Source: Alicyclobacillus fastidiosus | GTDB taxonomy: Bacteria; Bacillota; Bacilli; Alicyclobacillales; Alicyclobacillaceae | Direction: 5' to 3' | NCBI RefSeq assembly: GCF_026651875.1 | Contig: NZ_CP104067.1 | Coordinates: 5,136,501-5,200,500, forward strand | Length of the DNA stretch: 64,000 nucleotides | In this document: piece after piece, positions 25,655 through 34,366 of the stretch | How the letters are laid out: each line of letters begins with the position of its first letter | How positions within the stretch are numbered: position 1 is the first letter of the stretch | Notes under the pieces: model-generated | Seen by the model: only the letters and a program-made list of their open reading frames with translations | What the model was told of the DNA's origin: nothing | Databases searched by the model: none | Position numbers and translations under genes: made by a program

Positions 25655-27835
25655 TTAAACACGCAGCTTGCTCCGCTTCAACCGCAGAGCGTTCAGGACG
25701 ACAGTGACTGAGCTGAAGGCCATGGCCGCGCCCGCGAGCAAGGGATTCAGCCAACCGATAGCGGCGAACGGGATGGTGATCCCGTTGTAGAGGAGGGCCC
25801 AGGAAAAGCTCTGCACAATACAACGCATCGTGGCGCGAGATAATAAAATTGCCTGCACGACTCCCTCCAAATCGGCGCCGATGAGCGCGACGTCCGCGGC
25901 TTCGAGGGCGACATCAGTCCCCGTGCCCACGGCGAGCCCGACGTCCGCAGCGGCTAGGGCTGGGGCGTCGTTGATGCCGTCTCCAACCATCGCGACAGAG
26001 TACCGTTGTCTCTGGAAGTGACGAATGACGCGTACCTTATCTTCCGGTGTCAGTTCTGCGAGCACATCGCCAATGCCCACCTCCCTCGCCACGGCGTTCG
26101 ACGTCTTGACGTTGTCCCCGCTCACCATGACGACGCGCATGCCGAGGGCTTGGAGGTGGCGGATGGCCGACCGCGACGAAGGCTTGATGGTGTCGGCCAC
26201 GGCAATTAGTCCGGCGATGCGCCTATTGATGGCGACCAGGGCGACGGTTTTCCCGCCTTTTTCCCATTCGTCCTTGCAGGATGGTAATCCACTCACGTTG
26301 ACATCGTGTTCTTTCAGCAGTCGGAGATTGCCGACTAACACTTGCTGTCCTGCGACTGTCGCCCTGACACCTTGGCCGGGAAACGATAAAAATTCAGTGG
26401 GATCGACCGGACGTGTGTACTGAGAGGCATATTCCACGATGACCCTCGCCAATGGGTGCCCAGAGGAAAGCTCTGCACTGCCCGCGAGATGCAGTAACTG
26501 CCTCTGAGACTGAATCGATGGGTGGCTGGTAAGCAGGATGTCCGTAATCATCGGTCTCCCGTGTGTGATGGTGCCGGTCTTGTCAATCAGAACGACCTTC
26601 GTCTTGTGAAGTTGTTCCAATTGCACGCCACCCTTAAAGAAGACGCCCTGTCGCGCGGCACGCCCAGTTCCGACCACGAGTGCGGCAGGAGTGGCGAGGC
26701 CGAGCGGACAAGGACAAGCGGCGAGCAATACCGCAGATGTGTTCTGCAGGGATACGGAAAGGGGGGCCTTCAAGACAACATACCAAAAGACAAAGGTGGC
26801 GAAAGAGAGCAGGATGACAACAGGTACGAACACCCCGCAAATGGTATCTGCCAAACGCTGTACAGGTGCCTTTGAAGTCTGTGCCTCTTCCACCAGTCGA
26901 ATGATTTGACCAAGGGCGGAGTCGGCGCCAATTCTCTGTGCAAGAACTCGCAATGCCCCATGTTCGTTGAGCGTGCCACCGTAGACAAGGTCGCCAGGTC
27001 GCTTGTGAACGGGAAGGATCTCCCCAGTGAACATCGACTCGTCCACACTCGATTCCCCATCCACGACTTGACCGTCAACCGGAATTTTCTCCCCTGGCCT
27101 GACCATGAGCAAGTCGCCGACGACCACCTGTTGAATGGGTACGTCTGTTTCGTGCTCCCCGTGTATCAAATGGGCGTTTTTCACATGCAATTGCGCGAGC
27201 ACTCGAAGGGCGTCGGTCGTTCGAGACTTTGCCTTCGCCTCGAGTATCTTGCCGAAGAGGACCAATGTGATCAAAATCGAACTGGTTTCGAAATACAACT
27301 GGTCGCTGCTGCCTTTAAACATCATCCATACGCTGTAAAAGTAGGCGCTTGATGTCCCAAGAACGACTAACACGTCCATGTTTGCGCTTCGTGCGCGAAG
27401 CGACTTGAGGGCTCCGACATAAAACTTCCCACCTGCGACAAACTGAATCTGTGTCGCCAGCGCGAACTGAACAAACGGGTTCTGAAATACGCGGGGTACG
27501 CCGGTCAGGTTGAACATGTGCAACATCTGCAGGATAAACGGAATGGTCAATGCGGCCGAAAACAGAAACATTTCAAGAGACGCAAAGTCCTCCCCATCTA
27601 TGGAAGGGAGAGTATCGTCATATACGGACGCCCCATACCCCAGTCTTTCTACACGTGTGACAATGTCGTCAAGCCCAGTCTGGCCGGATTCAAATACGAC
27701 CGACGCGCGCTCCATTGCCAGGTTCACATGAATGTCGACGACGCCAGGCTGCCGCCCAATCACCTTCTCAATCCTCGCCGCGCAAGCGGCACAATGCATT
27801 CCTGTAATCGACAAGGTCGCCTTCTCATGATTCAT
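25655..27835 (-). CDS. copA: Copper-translocating P1B-type ATPase
   Basis: A 726-residue membrane pump exporting Cu(I) from the cytoplasm. There is one N-terminal heavy-metal domain with GMHCAAC, then transmembrane helices, the actuator motif FTGE, the intramembrane metal motif CPC (in AACPCPLGLATP), the phosphorylation site DKTGT, SGHPLA in the nucleotide domain (the usual SEHPLA with Gly) and GDGINDAPAL. The residue after CPC is Pro where E. coli CopA has Ala. GGAGGTG precedes ATG 27835. No copZ or csoR gene is adjacent. 27836-28188 holds only a terminator for the next gene. Confidence 0.93.
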   Translation of the reverse strand: MNHEKATLSITGMHCAACAARIEKVIGRQPGVVDIHVNLAMERASVVFESGQTGLDDIVTRVERLGYGASVYDDTLPSIDGEDFASLEMFLFSAALTIPFILQMLHMFNLTGVPRVFQNPFVQFALATQIQFVAGGKFYVGALKSLRARSANMDVLVVLGTSSAYFYSVWMMFKGSSDQLYFETSSILITLVLFGKILEAKAKSRTTDALRVLAQLHVKNAHLIHGEHETDVPIQQVVVGDLLMVRPGEKIPVDGQVVDGESSVDESMFTGEILPVHKRPGDLVYGGTLNEHGALRVLAQRIGADSALGQIIRLVEEAQTSKAPVQRLADTICGVFVPVVILLSFATFVFWYVVLKAPLSVSLQNTSAVLLAACPCPLGLATPAALVVGTGRAARQGVFFKGGVQLEQLHKTKVVLIDKTGTITHGRPMITDILLTSHPSIQSQRQLLHLAGSAELSSGHPLARVIVEYASQYTRPVDPTEFLSFPGQGVRATVAGQQVLVGNLRLLKEHDVNVSGLPSCKDEWEKGGKTVALVAINRRIAGLIAVADTIKPSSRSAIRHLQALGMRVVMVSGDNVKTSNAVAREVGIGDVLAELTPEDKVRVIRHFQRQRYSVAMVGDGINDAPALAAADVGLAVGTGTDVALEAADVALIGADLEGVVQAILLSRATMRCIVQSFSWALLYNGITIPFAAIGWLNPLLAGAAMAFSSVTVVLNALRLKRSKLRV

Positions 27836-28076
27836 GAATCCACACCTCCGGATGAGACTGCACCCAGAATGGTTGTCCGCTCCTTTCAAGGCTATTCCGG
27901 TCCGCAAAAAATAGTCGTCCCAATGCCCATATACAATCGTCAGGCGAAGCTGTCGGAACGTCTCAAAAACCGTCGGTTTTCCAAAGTCGGGGAAGTCAGA
28001 AGCGCTAGGCAGCGGCGCTTGGCGCCCCCTCTGTCTGCCGTAGCGCCAGCGATGTACCGTGGCCGTCGGCAGTGCG

Positions 28077-28122
28077 AAAGAGGCCGCCCCTCATCATCAT
28101 CGACGATGGGGACCGCCTCTTT
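28077..28122. terminator. Terminator after the DHA2 exporter gene
   Basis: AAAGAGGC...CCCCTCATC pairs with GATGGGG...GCCTCTTT. It lies 67 bases past the exporter stop, in the gap before copA. Confidence 0.8.
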
Positions 28123-28188
28123 GGGTTTTGACTGATGGGTGAAGAAGCCTCTTTGCAAATGATGAGCGGCATATCGACTTCTACACCA

Positions 28189-29907
28189 TCATGCGGTTTC
28201 GGAACTTTGGTCTGACACTTTCTCGACGTGGACGTATCGCTTGCCTCGGAAGATGGACACGAGTGCTCCTACGAGCGACATGATGAGCGACACAGTAAAC
28301 GCCAACCTGAGACCGTGCATAAATGGCGAACCGATGAGTGACGGAAAGAAAGTGGAGCCGGTGACGTACTTCGCCTGCGACACGGACATCTGCTGCAAGA
28401 TACCAAATTGCTGTAGCAGATTTTGCAGGGGATTGTATCCCAAAAGCGCCGCGAACAGAGAGGATGTCGGCGGCAACTGGGACACTTTCATGGCTCCAGC
28501 GAGTGGTACACCGTGCTGCGTCAATCCAGACTGCATGGCTTCGGGCAGTTTCTGGACGAGGCCCGCAATCATGATGGAGAAGAACAAGCCCATACTCAAC
28601 ATCGATCCGGCATTTGTAAATGTAGAACGCATACCGGATCCGACTCCCCGGTATTGAGGGGGTAGTGCGTTCATAATCGCCGCGCTGTTTGGTGAGGCGA
28701 AGAGGCCCATCCCGGCGCCGATGATGAACAAGTACATCCAAAACACCCAATGATTGAAGTCGACGGGCAAAGTGGTCATCAAGTAAAACCCGATCGCCGT
28801 AATGACCATTCCAAGAGTGGCAAAGGTCCGTGCGCCAAAGCGGTCGGATAAAATACCACTGATGGGGCCTGCGACGAGAAAGCCCAGCATTTGCGGCAAG
28901 GTGTACAACCCTGCAATGAGCGGCGTGTTGGCGTACGAAACTCCGTGGAGAGGGAGATAGATACCCTGCAGCCAAATAATGAGCATGAACTGAAGTCCAC
29001 CGCGAGCTAACGCCGCGAGGAGTCCACTGATATTCCCTGCGGTAAATGGCCAAATTTTAAATAGTTTCAGATTAAACAGCGGCTGTTCGGTATACATTTC
29101 GATGATGACAAACAGGACTAATACGATGACGCCGCCGAGCAACCCGGTCAAGACCCATGGATTGCTCCATCCCATGCTGTGTTGCTTGTAAGGCATAATT
29201 CCGTAGGTCAGACCCATCATGATCCCTAAGAGCCCGATGGTCAGCGTCAGGTTCCCCCATATGTCCAAATGCTGTTTGACCGTCCGCTTGGTGACCTCTC
29301 GCAAAGCGATATAAGCCCAAACCGTCCCGACTAACCCTACTGGGACGTTCACGAGAAAAATCCAGCGCCAATGACCGGTTGCGGCTAGAGCGCCCCCGAC
29401 CAATAAGCCGATGATGCCCCCGCCAATAGCGGCCACCTGATTCAATCCCAAAGCCATGCCTCGTTGGTTCGCCGGAAATGCATCGGTCAAAATCGCGGCA
29501 CTGTTGGAAAACAAAAATCCGCCGCCGATACCTTGCACAATGCGAAAGATGATGAGTTCTATCTCCCCAGCTGTCCCCTTGCTCCACGTCAGCGCGGCCA
29601 CCACTGAACCAATCGTAAAAATCAGAAATCCTAAGTTGTACAGACGGACTCGACCAAACATATCTGAAAGCCGGCCAAACAAGACCAGCAACACGGTTGT
29701 AGCGACATTGAACCCGAGCAACACCCACAGTAATAGACTGGTTTGGTTCCCCGCCAATGGATTGACGTGCAATCCATTGAAAATGACCGGCAGCGCGATA
29801 ATTAAGATGGATTGATTGATCGTCGCCATCAAGACGCCGAGCGTGGTATTCGATAACGCGATCCACTTGTAATGACGGCCGTACACCGTAGTCGATACGG
29901 AACTCAC
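28189..29907 (-). CDS. DHA2-family (14-helix) MFS multidrug exporter
   Basis: A 572-residue protein with about 14 hydrophobic helices. MFS motif A (GRLSDMFGRVRLYNLG) follows helix 2 and an antiporter motif C-like region (GGGIIGLLVGGAL) lies in helix 5, typical of drug:H+ antiporters of the EmrB/QacA type. The start is GTG 29907 with AAAGGGGGGG upstream. It begins 13 bases after the MerR-family regulator gene, so the two form an operon controlled by that regulator, most likely induced by the exporter's substrate. Substrate unknown. Confidence 0.92.
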   Translation of the reverse strand: MSSVSTTVYGRHYKWIALSNTTLGVLMATINQSILIIALPVIFNGLHVNPLAGNQTSLLLWVLLGFNVATTVLLVLFGRLSDMFGRVRLYNLGFLIFTIGSVVAALTWSKGTAGEIELIIFRIVQGIGGGFLFSNSAAILTDAFPANQRGMALGLNQVAAIGGGIIGLLVGGALAATGHWRWIFLVNVPVGLVGTVWAYIALREVTKRTVKQHLDIWGNLTLTIGLLGIMMGLTYGIMPYKQHSMGWSNPWVLTGLLGGVIVLVLFVIIEMYTEQPLFNLKLFKIWPFTAGNISGLLAALARGGLQFMLIIWLQGIYLPLHGVSYANTPLIAGLYTLPQMLGFLVAGPISGILSDRFGARTFATLGMVITAIGFYLMTTLPVDFNHWVFWMYLFIIGAGMGLFASPNSAAIMNALPPQYRGVGSGMRSTFTNAGSMLSMGLFFSIMIAGLVQKLPEAMQSGLTQHGVPLAGAMKVSQLPPTSSLFAALLGYNPLQNLLQQFGILQQMSVSQAKYVTGSTFFPSLIGSPFMHGLRLAFTVSLIMSLVGALVSIFRGKRYVHVEKVSDQSSETA

Positions 29908-29920
29908 CCTGGCCCCCCCT

Positions 29921-30370
29921 TTACCTATCAGGCATTTTTTCGTCGCGGAATCGGATAGAGCGATCCAATCTCTCTTGGTACATGTTGCGCATTGCGGTTA
30001 TACTTTCAATTTTTTTGTCCATCTTATCTATCAGCTCACCGAGCACTTCGATATATCTATCGACCACAGATCTTTGCTCGTCCTCTGTTTGACCGCCCTG
30101 GCGAAACGTTTGCCGCAAACACTCCAACGACTGTTCCGCATCCAAGATCTCGCGAATTCCCTGGAGGGAGAAACCTAGGTTTTCCTTGAGTCGGAGAATT
30201 TGTTCCAGGCGGTCAATCGTGCTCTGATCATACAGACGATGGCCTCCGCTAGTTCTCGCAGTCGGAGTAATTAAGCCGACCTCTTCGTAATAGCGGAGCG
30301 TTCGCGGCGTCACGCCCAATTGGCGAACCACCGCTTCCACGGTCAAACCATTCAGTTCACTCTCGGTCAA
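29921..30370 (-). CDS. MerR-family transcriptional regulator
   Basis: A 149-residue protein. The N-terminal winged helix-turn-helix has VTPRTLRYYEEVGLI and GGHRLYD, followed by the long dimerisation helix and a short C-terminal effector region. No metal-binding Cys pair typical of CueR/ZntR is seen, suggesting an organic effector. TTG 30370 is the start with GGGGG upstream. It is cotranscribed with the DHA2 exporter. A perfect operator overlaps the -35 of its own promoter and also lies between it and the divergent hydrolase gene. Confidence 0.93.
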   Translation of the reverse strand: MTESELNGLTVEAVVRQLGVTPRTLRYYEEVGLITPTARTSGGHRLYDQSTIDRLEQILRLKENLGFSLQGIREILDAEQSLECLRQTFRQGGQTEDEQRSVVDRYIEVLGELIDKMDKKIESITAMRNMYQERLDRSIRFRDEKMPDR

Positions 30371-30433
30371 TTGAGTACCCCCACTTTTTCATCCAGTTAC
30401 ATCTTCCACGTTGCAGTCTGCATCTGAAACACG

Positions 30434-30462
30434 ATAGTATACAAATATGCATGTAACGTCAA
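30434..30462 (-). promoter_or_regulatory. Sigma-A-type promoter of the merR-exporter operon
   Basis: On the minus strand -35 TTGACG (30457-30462) and -10 TACTAT (30434-30439) are separated by 17 bases. Transcription would start about 60 bases before the TTG of the regulator. The -35 hexamer lies in the centre of the palindromic operator. Confidence 0.75.
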
Positions 30463-30470
30463 CGTTACAT
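30451..30470. promoter_or_regulatory. 20-bp palindromic operator, probable MerR-family binding site
   Basis: ATGTAACGTCAACGTTACAT: 9-bp perfect arms around the central CA. It overlaps the -35 of the regulator-exporter promoter and lies in the divergent region of the hydrolase gene, so one site may control both directions. Confidence 0.75.
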
Positions 30471-30495
30471 TTACTCAATTGAGATTCGCGAGACG

Positions 30496-30540
30496 AAGGA
30501 GGTGAACCCAAATCCATACACAGGATTTGGGGAACCATGA
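30496..30540 (+). promoter_or_regulatory. Translation-control leader: strong SD, hairpin and ATGA overlap before the hydrolase
   Basis: A near-perfect Shine-Dalgarno (AAGGAGGTGA, 30496-30505) stands 31 bases before ATG 30537, too far for normal use. Between them CCCAAATCC (30507-30515) and GGATTTGGG (30523-30531) form a 9-bp hairpin that would bring them together. A GTG at 30502 also opens a 12-codon frame whose TGA overlaps the ATG as ATGA. Either shape suggests controlled or coupled translation. Confidence 0.6.
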
Positions 30541-31271
30541 AGGTTGATCACGGGATCGAGATGCTTGAACTTGAAATGAATATGATGGGAAATCGGATGA
30601 CCATCCATCCGACACTGCTTTATGATGATCACCATGCCGTTCTCGTCGACGTCGCAATGCCGGGGCAGCTCGAGGCTATTCAATCGGCGGTGAAGAAAGC
30701 GGGCGTTCCGTTCGAAAACATCGACGCGGTCATCCTCACACATCAGGACATCGACCATATCGGCAGCATCCAAGATGTACTGAAAGCTGTGGGCAAACCA
30801 ATCGATGTATATGCGCACGCCGAGGACAAGCCGTATATCGAAGGCGACAAAACACCGATCAAAATGACCCCTGAGCGCGTTTCTGCGATGCTCGCCCACC
30901 TTCCAGAGGACGCGCGCAAGCAAGCGGAAGCCGTCTTCCTCAATCCGCCGACCGCCAAGGTGACAAAGGTCGTGGCCGACGGTGAAATCCTACCGTTCTT
31001 TGGCGGGATTCAGGTCATCTTCACCCCAGGTCACACACCTGGTCACATCAGCCTCTATCACCAAGCTACCAAGACACTCATCACTGGTGATGCCACCGTC
31101 AGCCAAAATGGGAAAATCGTCGGTCCTAATCCTCAGGCGACGCCCGATATGCCATTGGCGCTTGAGTCCCAGAAGAAATTCACGTCATTCGATATCCTAA
31201 AAGCGATCTGCTATCACGGTGGACTCTGTGACGAGCACGTAAATGAACAGTTTCGCGACTTGGCGAAGTAA
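30537..31271 (+). CDS. Metallo-beta-lactamase-fold hydrolase
   Basis: A 244-residue cytoplasmic protein. The metal-binding motif is HQDIDH (an H-x-D-x-D-H variant of HxHxDH), followed by GHTPGH and TGDAT, giving a dinuclear metal site. The fold covers glyoxalase II, lactonases, thioesterases and others; the substrate cannot be told. Its position opposite a MerR-controlled drug exporter suggests detoxification. ATG 30537 is chosen because similarity begins immediately (KVDHGIEMLEL); its ribosome binding site is unusual (see the leader at 30496-30540). A strong terminator follows at 31322-31369. Confidence 0.88.
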   Translation: MKVDHGIEMLELEMNMMGNRMTIHPTLLYDDHHAVLVDVAMPGQLEAIQSAVKKAGVPFENIDAVILTHQDIDHIGSIQDVLKAVGKPIDVYAHAEDKPYIEGDKTPIKMTPERVSAMLAHLPEDARKQAEAVFLNPPTAKVTKVVADGEILPFFGGIQVIFTPGHTPGHISLYHQATKTLITGDATVSQNGKIVGPNPQATPDMPLALESQKKFTSFDILKAICYHGGLCDEHVNEQFRDLAK

Positions 31272-31321
31272 GACGACAATCCGGGACGACCACCCCTCGG
31301 CGCGTCGTCCTTGACTGAAGA

Positions 31322-31369
31322 AAAAAAGGGTGCCCCATCAGGCTTTGATACCTGACGAGGCACCCTTTT
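31322..31369. terminator. Bidirectional terminator after the hydrolase gene
   Basis: GGGTGCC and GGCACCC form the outer stem with an inner CATCAGG/CCTGACG stem. It is flanked by A7 and T4 runs. Confidence 0.92.
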
Positions 31370-31448
31370 CGCGAAGCTCATCTGCGCTTTATCAAGAGTT
31401 TATGACCGCTGGATCAGGAGATTAAATTCGCGTGCAAGTGTTATCGGG

Positions 31449-32810
31449 TTACTCACCCCGAACGAGCGAAGTGCAGCACTCCACATGCGCAGTCTGTGGG
31501 AACATGTCGAATGGCTGCATCGCCTCGACACGATATCCACCGGCAATGAGCAGCTTCAAATCGCGCTGCAGCGTGGCAGGGTTACAGGAGGCGTAGACCA
31601 CCCGGCGCGGGTTCGCCTCGAGGACGGCGGCAATGGCTGCGGGGTCGATGCCTTTGCGAGGCGGATCGAAGACCACAACGTCAGCATGACCGCCCTCTTG
31701 CACCCAACTTGGCAGCCAGGTCTCTACGCGACCGGCGACGAACTCGGCGTTATCCACACCTAGCTGCGCTTGGTTCAGCCGCGCATCCTCTACCGACGCC
31801 TCCACTTCCTCCACGCCAATGGCCTGGCCCGCGTGTTTGGCGAGGAGCATCGTCAGCGTGCCGATTCCACAATACGCATCCAAAACCGCGTCATCCTGCG
31901 TGAGATCCGCATACGCCAACACCGTCTCGTACATCGCCTGCGCGACAGGAGTTTGAATTTGCAAGAACGATCTCGGCGAAATCGCAAACGACATCCCCGC
32001 AATCGACTCGGTGAGCGTGCCGGGCCCGTACAAGGTCTCCAGCTTGCGTCCCCAAACCGGCCCGACCGCCTTTGGCTGGACGGTCAAGCACACAGAGGTT
32101 ACACGCGGAGCCTGAAACGCACTGAGCGCGTGGCGGAGGCGACCGCCCGACTGAGTTACGGCAAAGACCACGAGTTGGTCGCCCGTCGTTTGCGACTCAC
32201 GAACGATGACGTGGTGGACGAGACTCGCGGTTTCTGCACCCGCTTGGCTTAAGAAATCGCGGGCGCGATTGAGCGTGTCCTGCATCGCTTCACTCTGCAA
32301 GTGACAGGAGTCCGTTTCGATCATCTGGTGCGATGCGAAGCCGTAGAATCCCATGCGCACCTCTTGTTTCTTTGCGTCGTAGCGCACAGGCATCTGAACC
32401 TGGTTGCGATAGCGAAAGTCTTTCGGCGAGGCGATGATGTCGCGCACGACGGCGTCTGAATCGAGCCCCAGTTGCGAGGCGAGACGCTTGATCCGGTTTG
32501 TCTTCCAGCTCAATTGGGCCTCGTAGGTCAAGTGCTGCACCTGACACCCGCCGCACTCTCCGAACACGGGACATGGTGCATCCTGCCTGTCGGGCGACGC
32601 ATTCGATCGCTCGACCAAAACTGCCCTGGCAAAACGGCGCTGCCGTTCGGTCACTCGGATACGGCCTCGCTCCCCAGGCAAAAGGAACGGAATGAATACG
32701 GTCATTCCGTTGACCGTGGCGACGCCGTCGCCATCGTCATTCAGCCGAAGTGCCGTCACATCATAAGTGCCACCCTGTTCTAATGGATGGCCGTCGTTGG
32801 AGCCTGACAT
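31449..32810 (-). CDS. RlmD/RumA-type rRNA (uracil-C5)-methyltransferase
   Basis: A 453-residue SAM-dependent RNA methyltransferase. It has an N-terminal TRAM domain (VTALRLNDDGDGVATVNG), a four-Cys iron-sulfur motif (CPVFGECGGCQVQHL plus a later DSCHL), the SAM fold (DAYCGIGTLTMLLA) and the catalytic region DPPRKG and YASCNPATLQRDL. Members methylate uridines of 23S rRNA or tRNA; which one cannot be decided here. ATG 32810 is supported by GGAGGA 8 bases upstream. It follows gatB on the same strand with a 122-base gap. Confidence 0.92.
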   Translation of the reverse strand: MSGSNDGHPLEQGGTYDVTALRLNDDGDGVATVNGMTVFIPFLLPGERGRIRVTERQRRFARAVLVERSNASPDRQDAPCPVFGECGGCQVQHLTYEAQLSWKTNRIKRLASQLGLDSDAVVRDIIASPKDFRYRNQVQMPVRYDAKKQEVRMGFYGFASHQMIETDSCHLQSEAMQDTLNRARDFLSQAGAETASLVHHVIVRESQTTGDQLVVFAVTQSGGRLRHALSAFQAPRVTSVCLTVQPKAVGPVWGRKLETLYGPGTLTESIAGMSFAISPRSFLQIQTPVAQAMYETVLAYADLTQDDAVLDAYCGIGTLTMLLAKHAGQAIGVEEVEASVEDARLNQAQLGVDNAEFVAGRVETWLPSWVQEGGHADVVVFDPPRKGIDPAAIAAVLEANPRRVVYASCNPATLQRDLKLLIAGGYRVEAMQPFDMFPQTAHVECCTSLVRGE

Positions 32811-32932
32811 CTGTTTGTCCTCCGAATCTGTGTGGTGCCAAGCAGTTGTTCGCGATGGTTCACAATGCGCGCGAACCGACCACCAAAGGCGGCGGTCGGT
32901 TCCTCGTGCATCTATCGCTTGCGTGGACACGA

Positions 32933-34366
32933 TTACAGCGCTTGAATTTTCTCGATGAGCAACTGGTTGACGAGTGTCGGATTGGCCTTGCCCTTCGTCG
33001 CCTTCATCACCTGGCCGACGAGTGCGGCGATGGCCCTATCCTTGCCGCCCTTAAAGTCCGCTACCGACTTCTCGTTGTTGGCGATGACCTCGTCGAGAAT
33101 TGGGCCCAAGACGGACACATCGCTAATTTGCTCCATGCCCTGTTCCTTGATGATCTCCTTGGCGGATTTGCCCGTTTCCCACATCGTCTTGAAGACTTCG
33201 CGGGCCTGTTTCGAGGAGATCTTCCCGCTCGAGACCTCGGCGATAAGCCCTCCGAGATGGTCCGGTGAAATCGGGCACTCGGCCGGCGACTTGCCCTCGT
33301 TGTTGAGTCCACCGAGCACGTCGCTCATCACCCAGTTACTGGCCGCCTTCGCATCGACATTCGCAGCGAGGACCTGCTCGTAGTAGTTCGCCACGAGCGG
33401 ATCAGCGGTCAATACGCCCGCATCGTAGGCCGGGAGCCCCAACTCAGCTTCGTACCGCGCGCGCTTCGCGAGCGGTAGTTCCGGCAGTGTGGTGCGAACG
33501 CGGGTGAGCCAGGCGTCGTCGATGGCGAGATCGACCAAGTCAGGTTCTGGGAAGTACCGGTAGTCATGCGCCTCTTCCTTGGAACGCATCGAGATGGTCG
33601 TCTGCGTCGTCTCGTCGAAGCGACGCGTTTCCTGGGCCACGTCACCGCCCTCGTTATAGACCTTGGTCTGGCGCTCGACTTCGAACTCGAGTCCGCGCTG
33701 TACGTTGCGGAACGAGTTCATGTTTTTCAGTTCCGCCTTGTTCCCGAACTTGGATTCGCCGACCGGGCGAAGGGACACGTTGGCGTCACAGCGAAGGGAA
33801 CCTTCTTCCATCTTACAATCCGACACGTCGCAGTACTGCATGATGCTCTTGAGCGCCTCGAGGTACAATCGCGCTTCCTCAGGCGTACGCATGTCCGGTT
33901 CTGACACGATTTCAATCAAGGGGACACCCGTGCGGTTGAAATCGACCAGCGTATGCGATCCATCCGGCGCGTGCGTCGACTTCCCGGCATCCTCCTCGAG
34001 GTGCAAACGCGTGATGCCAATTCGCCTTTTTTCACCGCCGATTTCAATCTCGATATAGCCATGTTCTCCAATAGGTTTGTCAAACTGCGAAATCTGATAC
34101 CCTTTGGGAGAATCGGGGTAAAAGTAGTTTTTTCGGTCAAATTTCGATTGCTGATTGATGGTGCAATTCAGCGCCGTCGCAGCCCGCAGCGCCAATTCCA
34201 CCGCCTCGCGGTTGAGTACCGGCAAAGCGCCGGGATGCCCCATGCAAACTGGACACACGTTCGTGTTCGGCTCGGACTTACTGTCGTTTTTGCAGCCGCA
34301 GAAAATCTTCGAATTCGTCTTTAACTCGACGTGTACTTCCAAGCCGATAATCGTCTCGTAATTCAT
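32933..34366 (-). CDS. gatB: Asp-tRNA(Asn)/Glu-tRNA(Gln) amidotransferase subunit B
   Basis: A 477-residue tRNA-binding and kinase subunit of GatCAB, which amidates misacylated Glu-tRNA(Gln) and Asp-tRNA(Asn). It begins YETIIGLEVHVEL and carries the zinc cysteines CGCKND and NVCPVCMGHPG, then the YFYPDSPKGYQISQ signature and the C-terminal YqeY-like domain. ATG 34366 overlaps the gatA stop as ATGA. The subunits are translated in the order C-A-B. Confidence 0.98.
   Translation of the reverse strand: MNYETIIGLEVHVELKTNSKIFCGCKNDSKSEPNTNVCPVCMGHPGALPVLNREAVELALRAATALNCTINQQSKFDRKNYFYPDSPKGYQISQFDKPIGEHGYIEIEIGGEKRRIGITRLHLEEDAGKSTHAPDGSHTLVDFNRTGVPLIEIVSEPDMRTPEEARLYLEALKSIMQYCDVSDCKMEEGSLRCDANVSLRPVGESKFGNKAELKNMNSFRNVQRGLEFEVERQTKVYNEGGDVAQETRRFDETTQTTISMRSKEEAHDYRYFPEPDLVDLAIDDAWLTRVRTTLPELPLAKRARYEAELGLPAYDAGVLTADPLVANYYEQVLAANVDAKAASNWVMSDVLGGLNNEGKSPAECPISPDHLGGLIAEVSSGKISSKQAREVFKTMWETGKSAKEIIKEQGMEQISDVSVLGPILDEVIANNEKSVADFKGGKDRAIAALVGQVMKATKGKANPTLVNQLLIEKIQAL

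Noticed and set aside
28181..29866. Two long alternative frames on the same strand as the DHA2 exporter
   Set aside because: They overlap the exporter frame, are Arg/His-rich without helices, and the exporter frame has clear MFS motifs.
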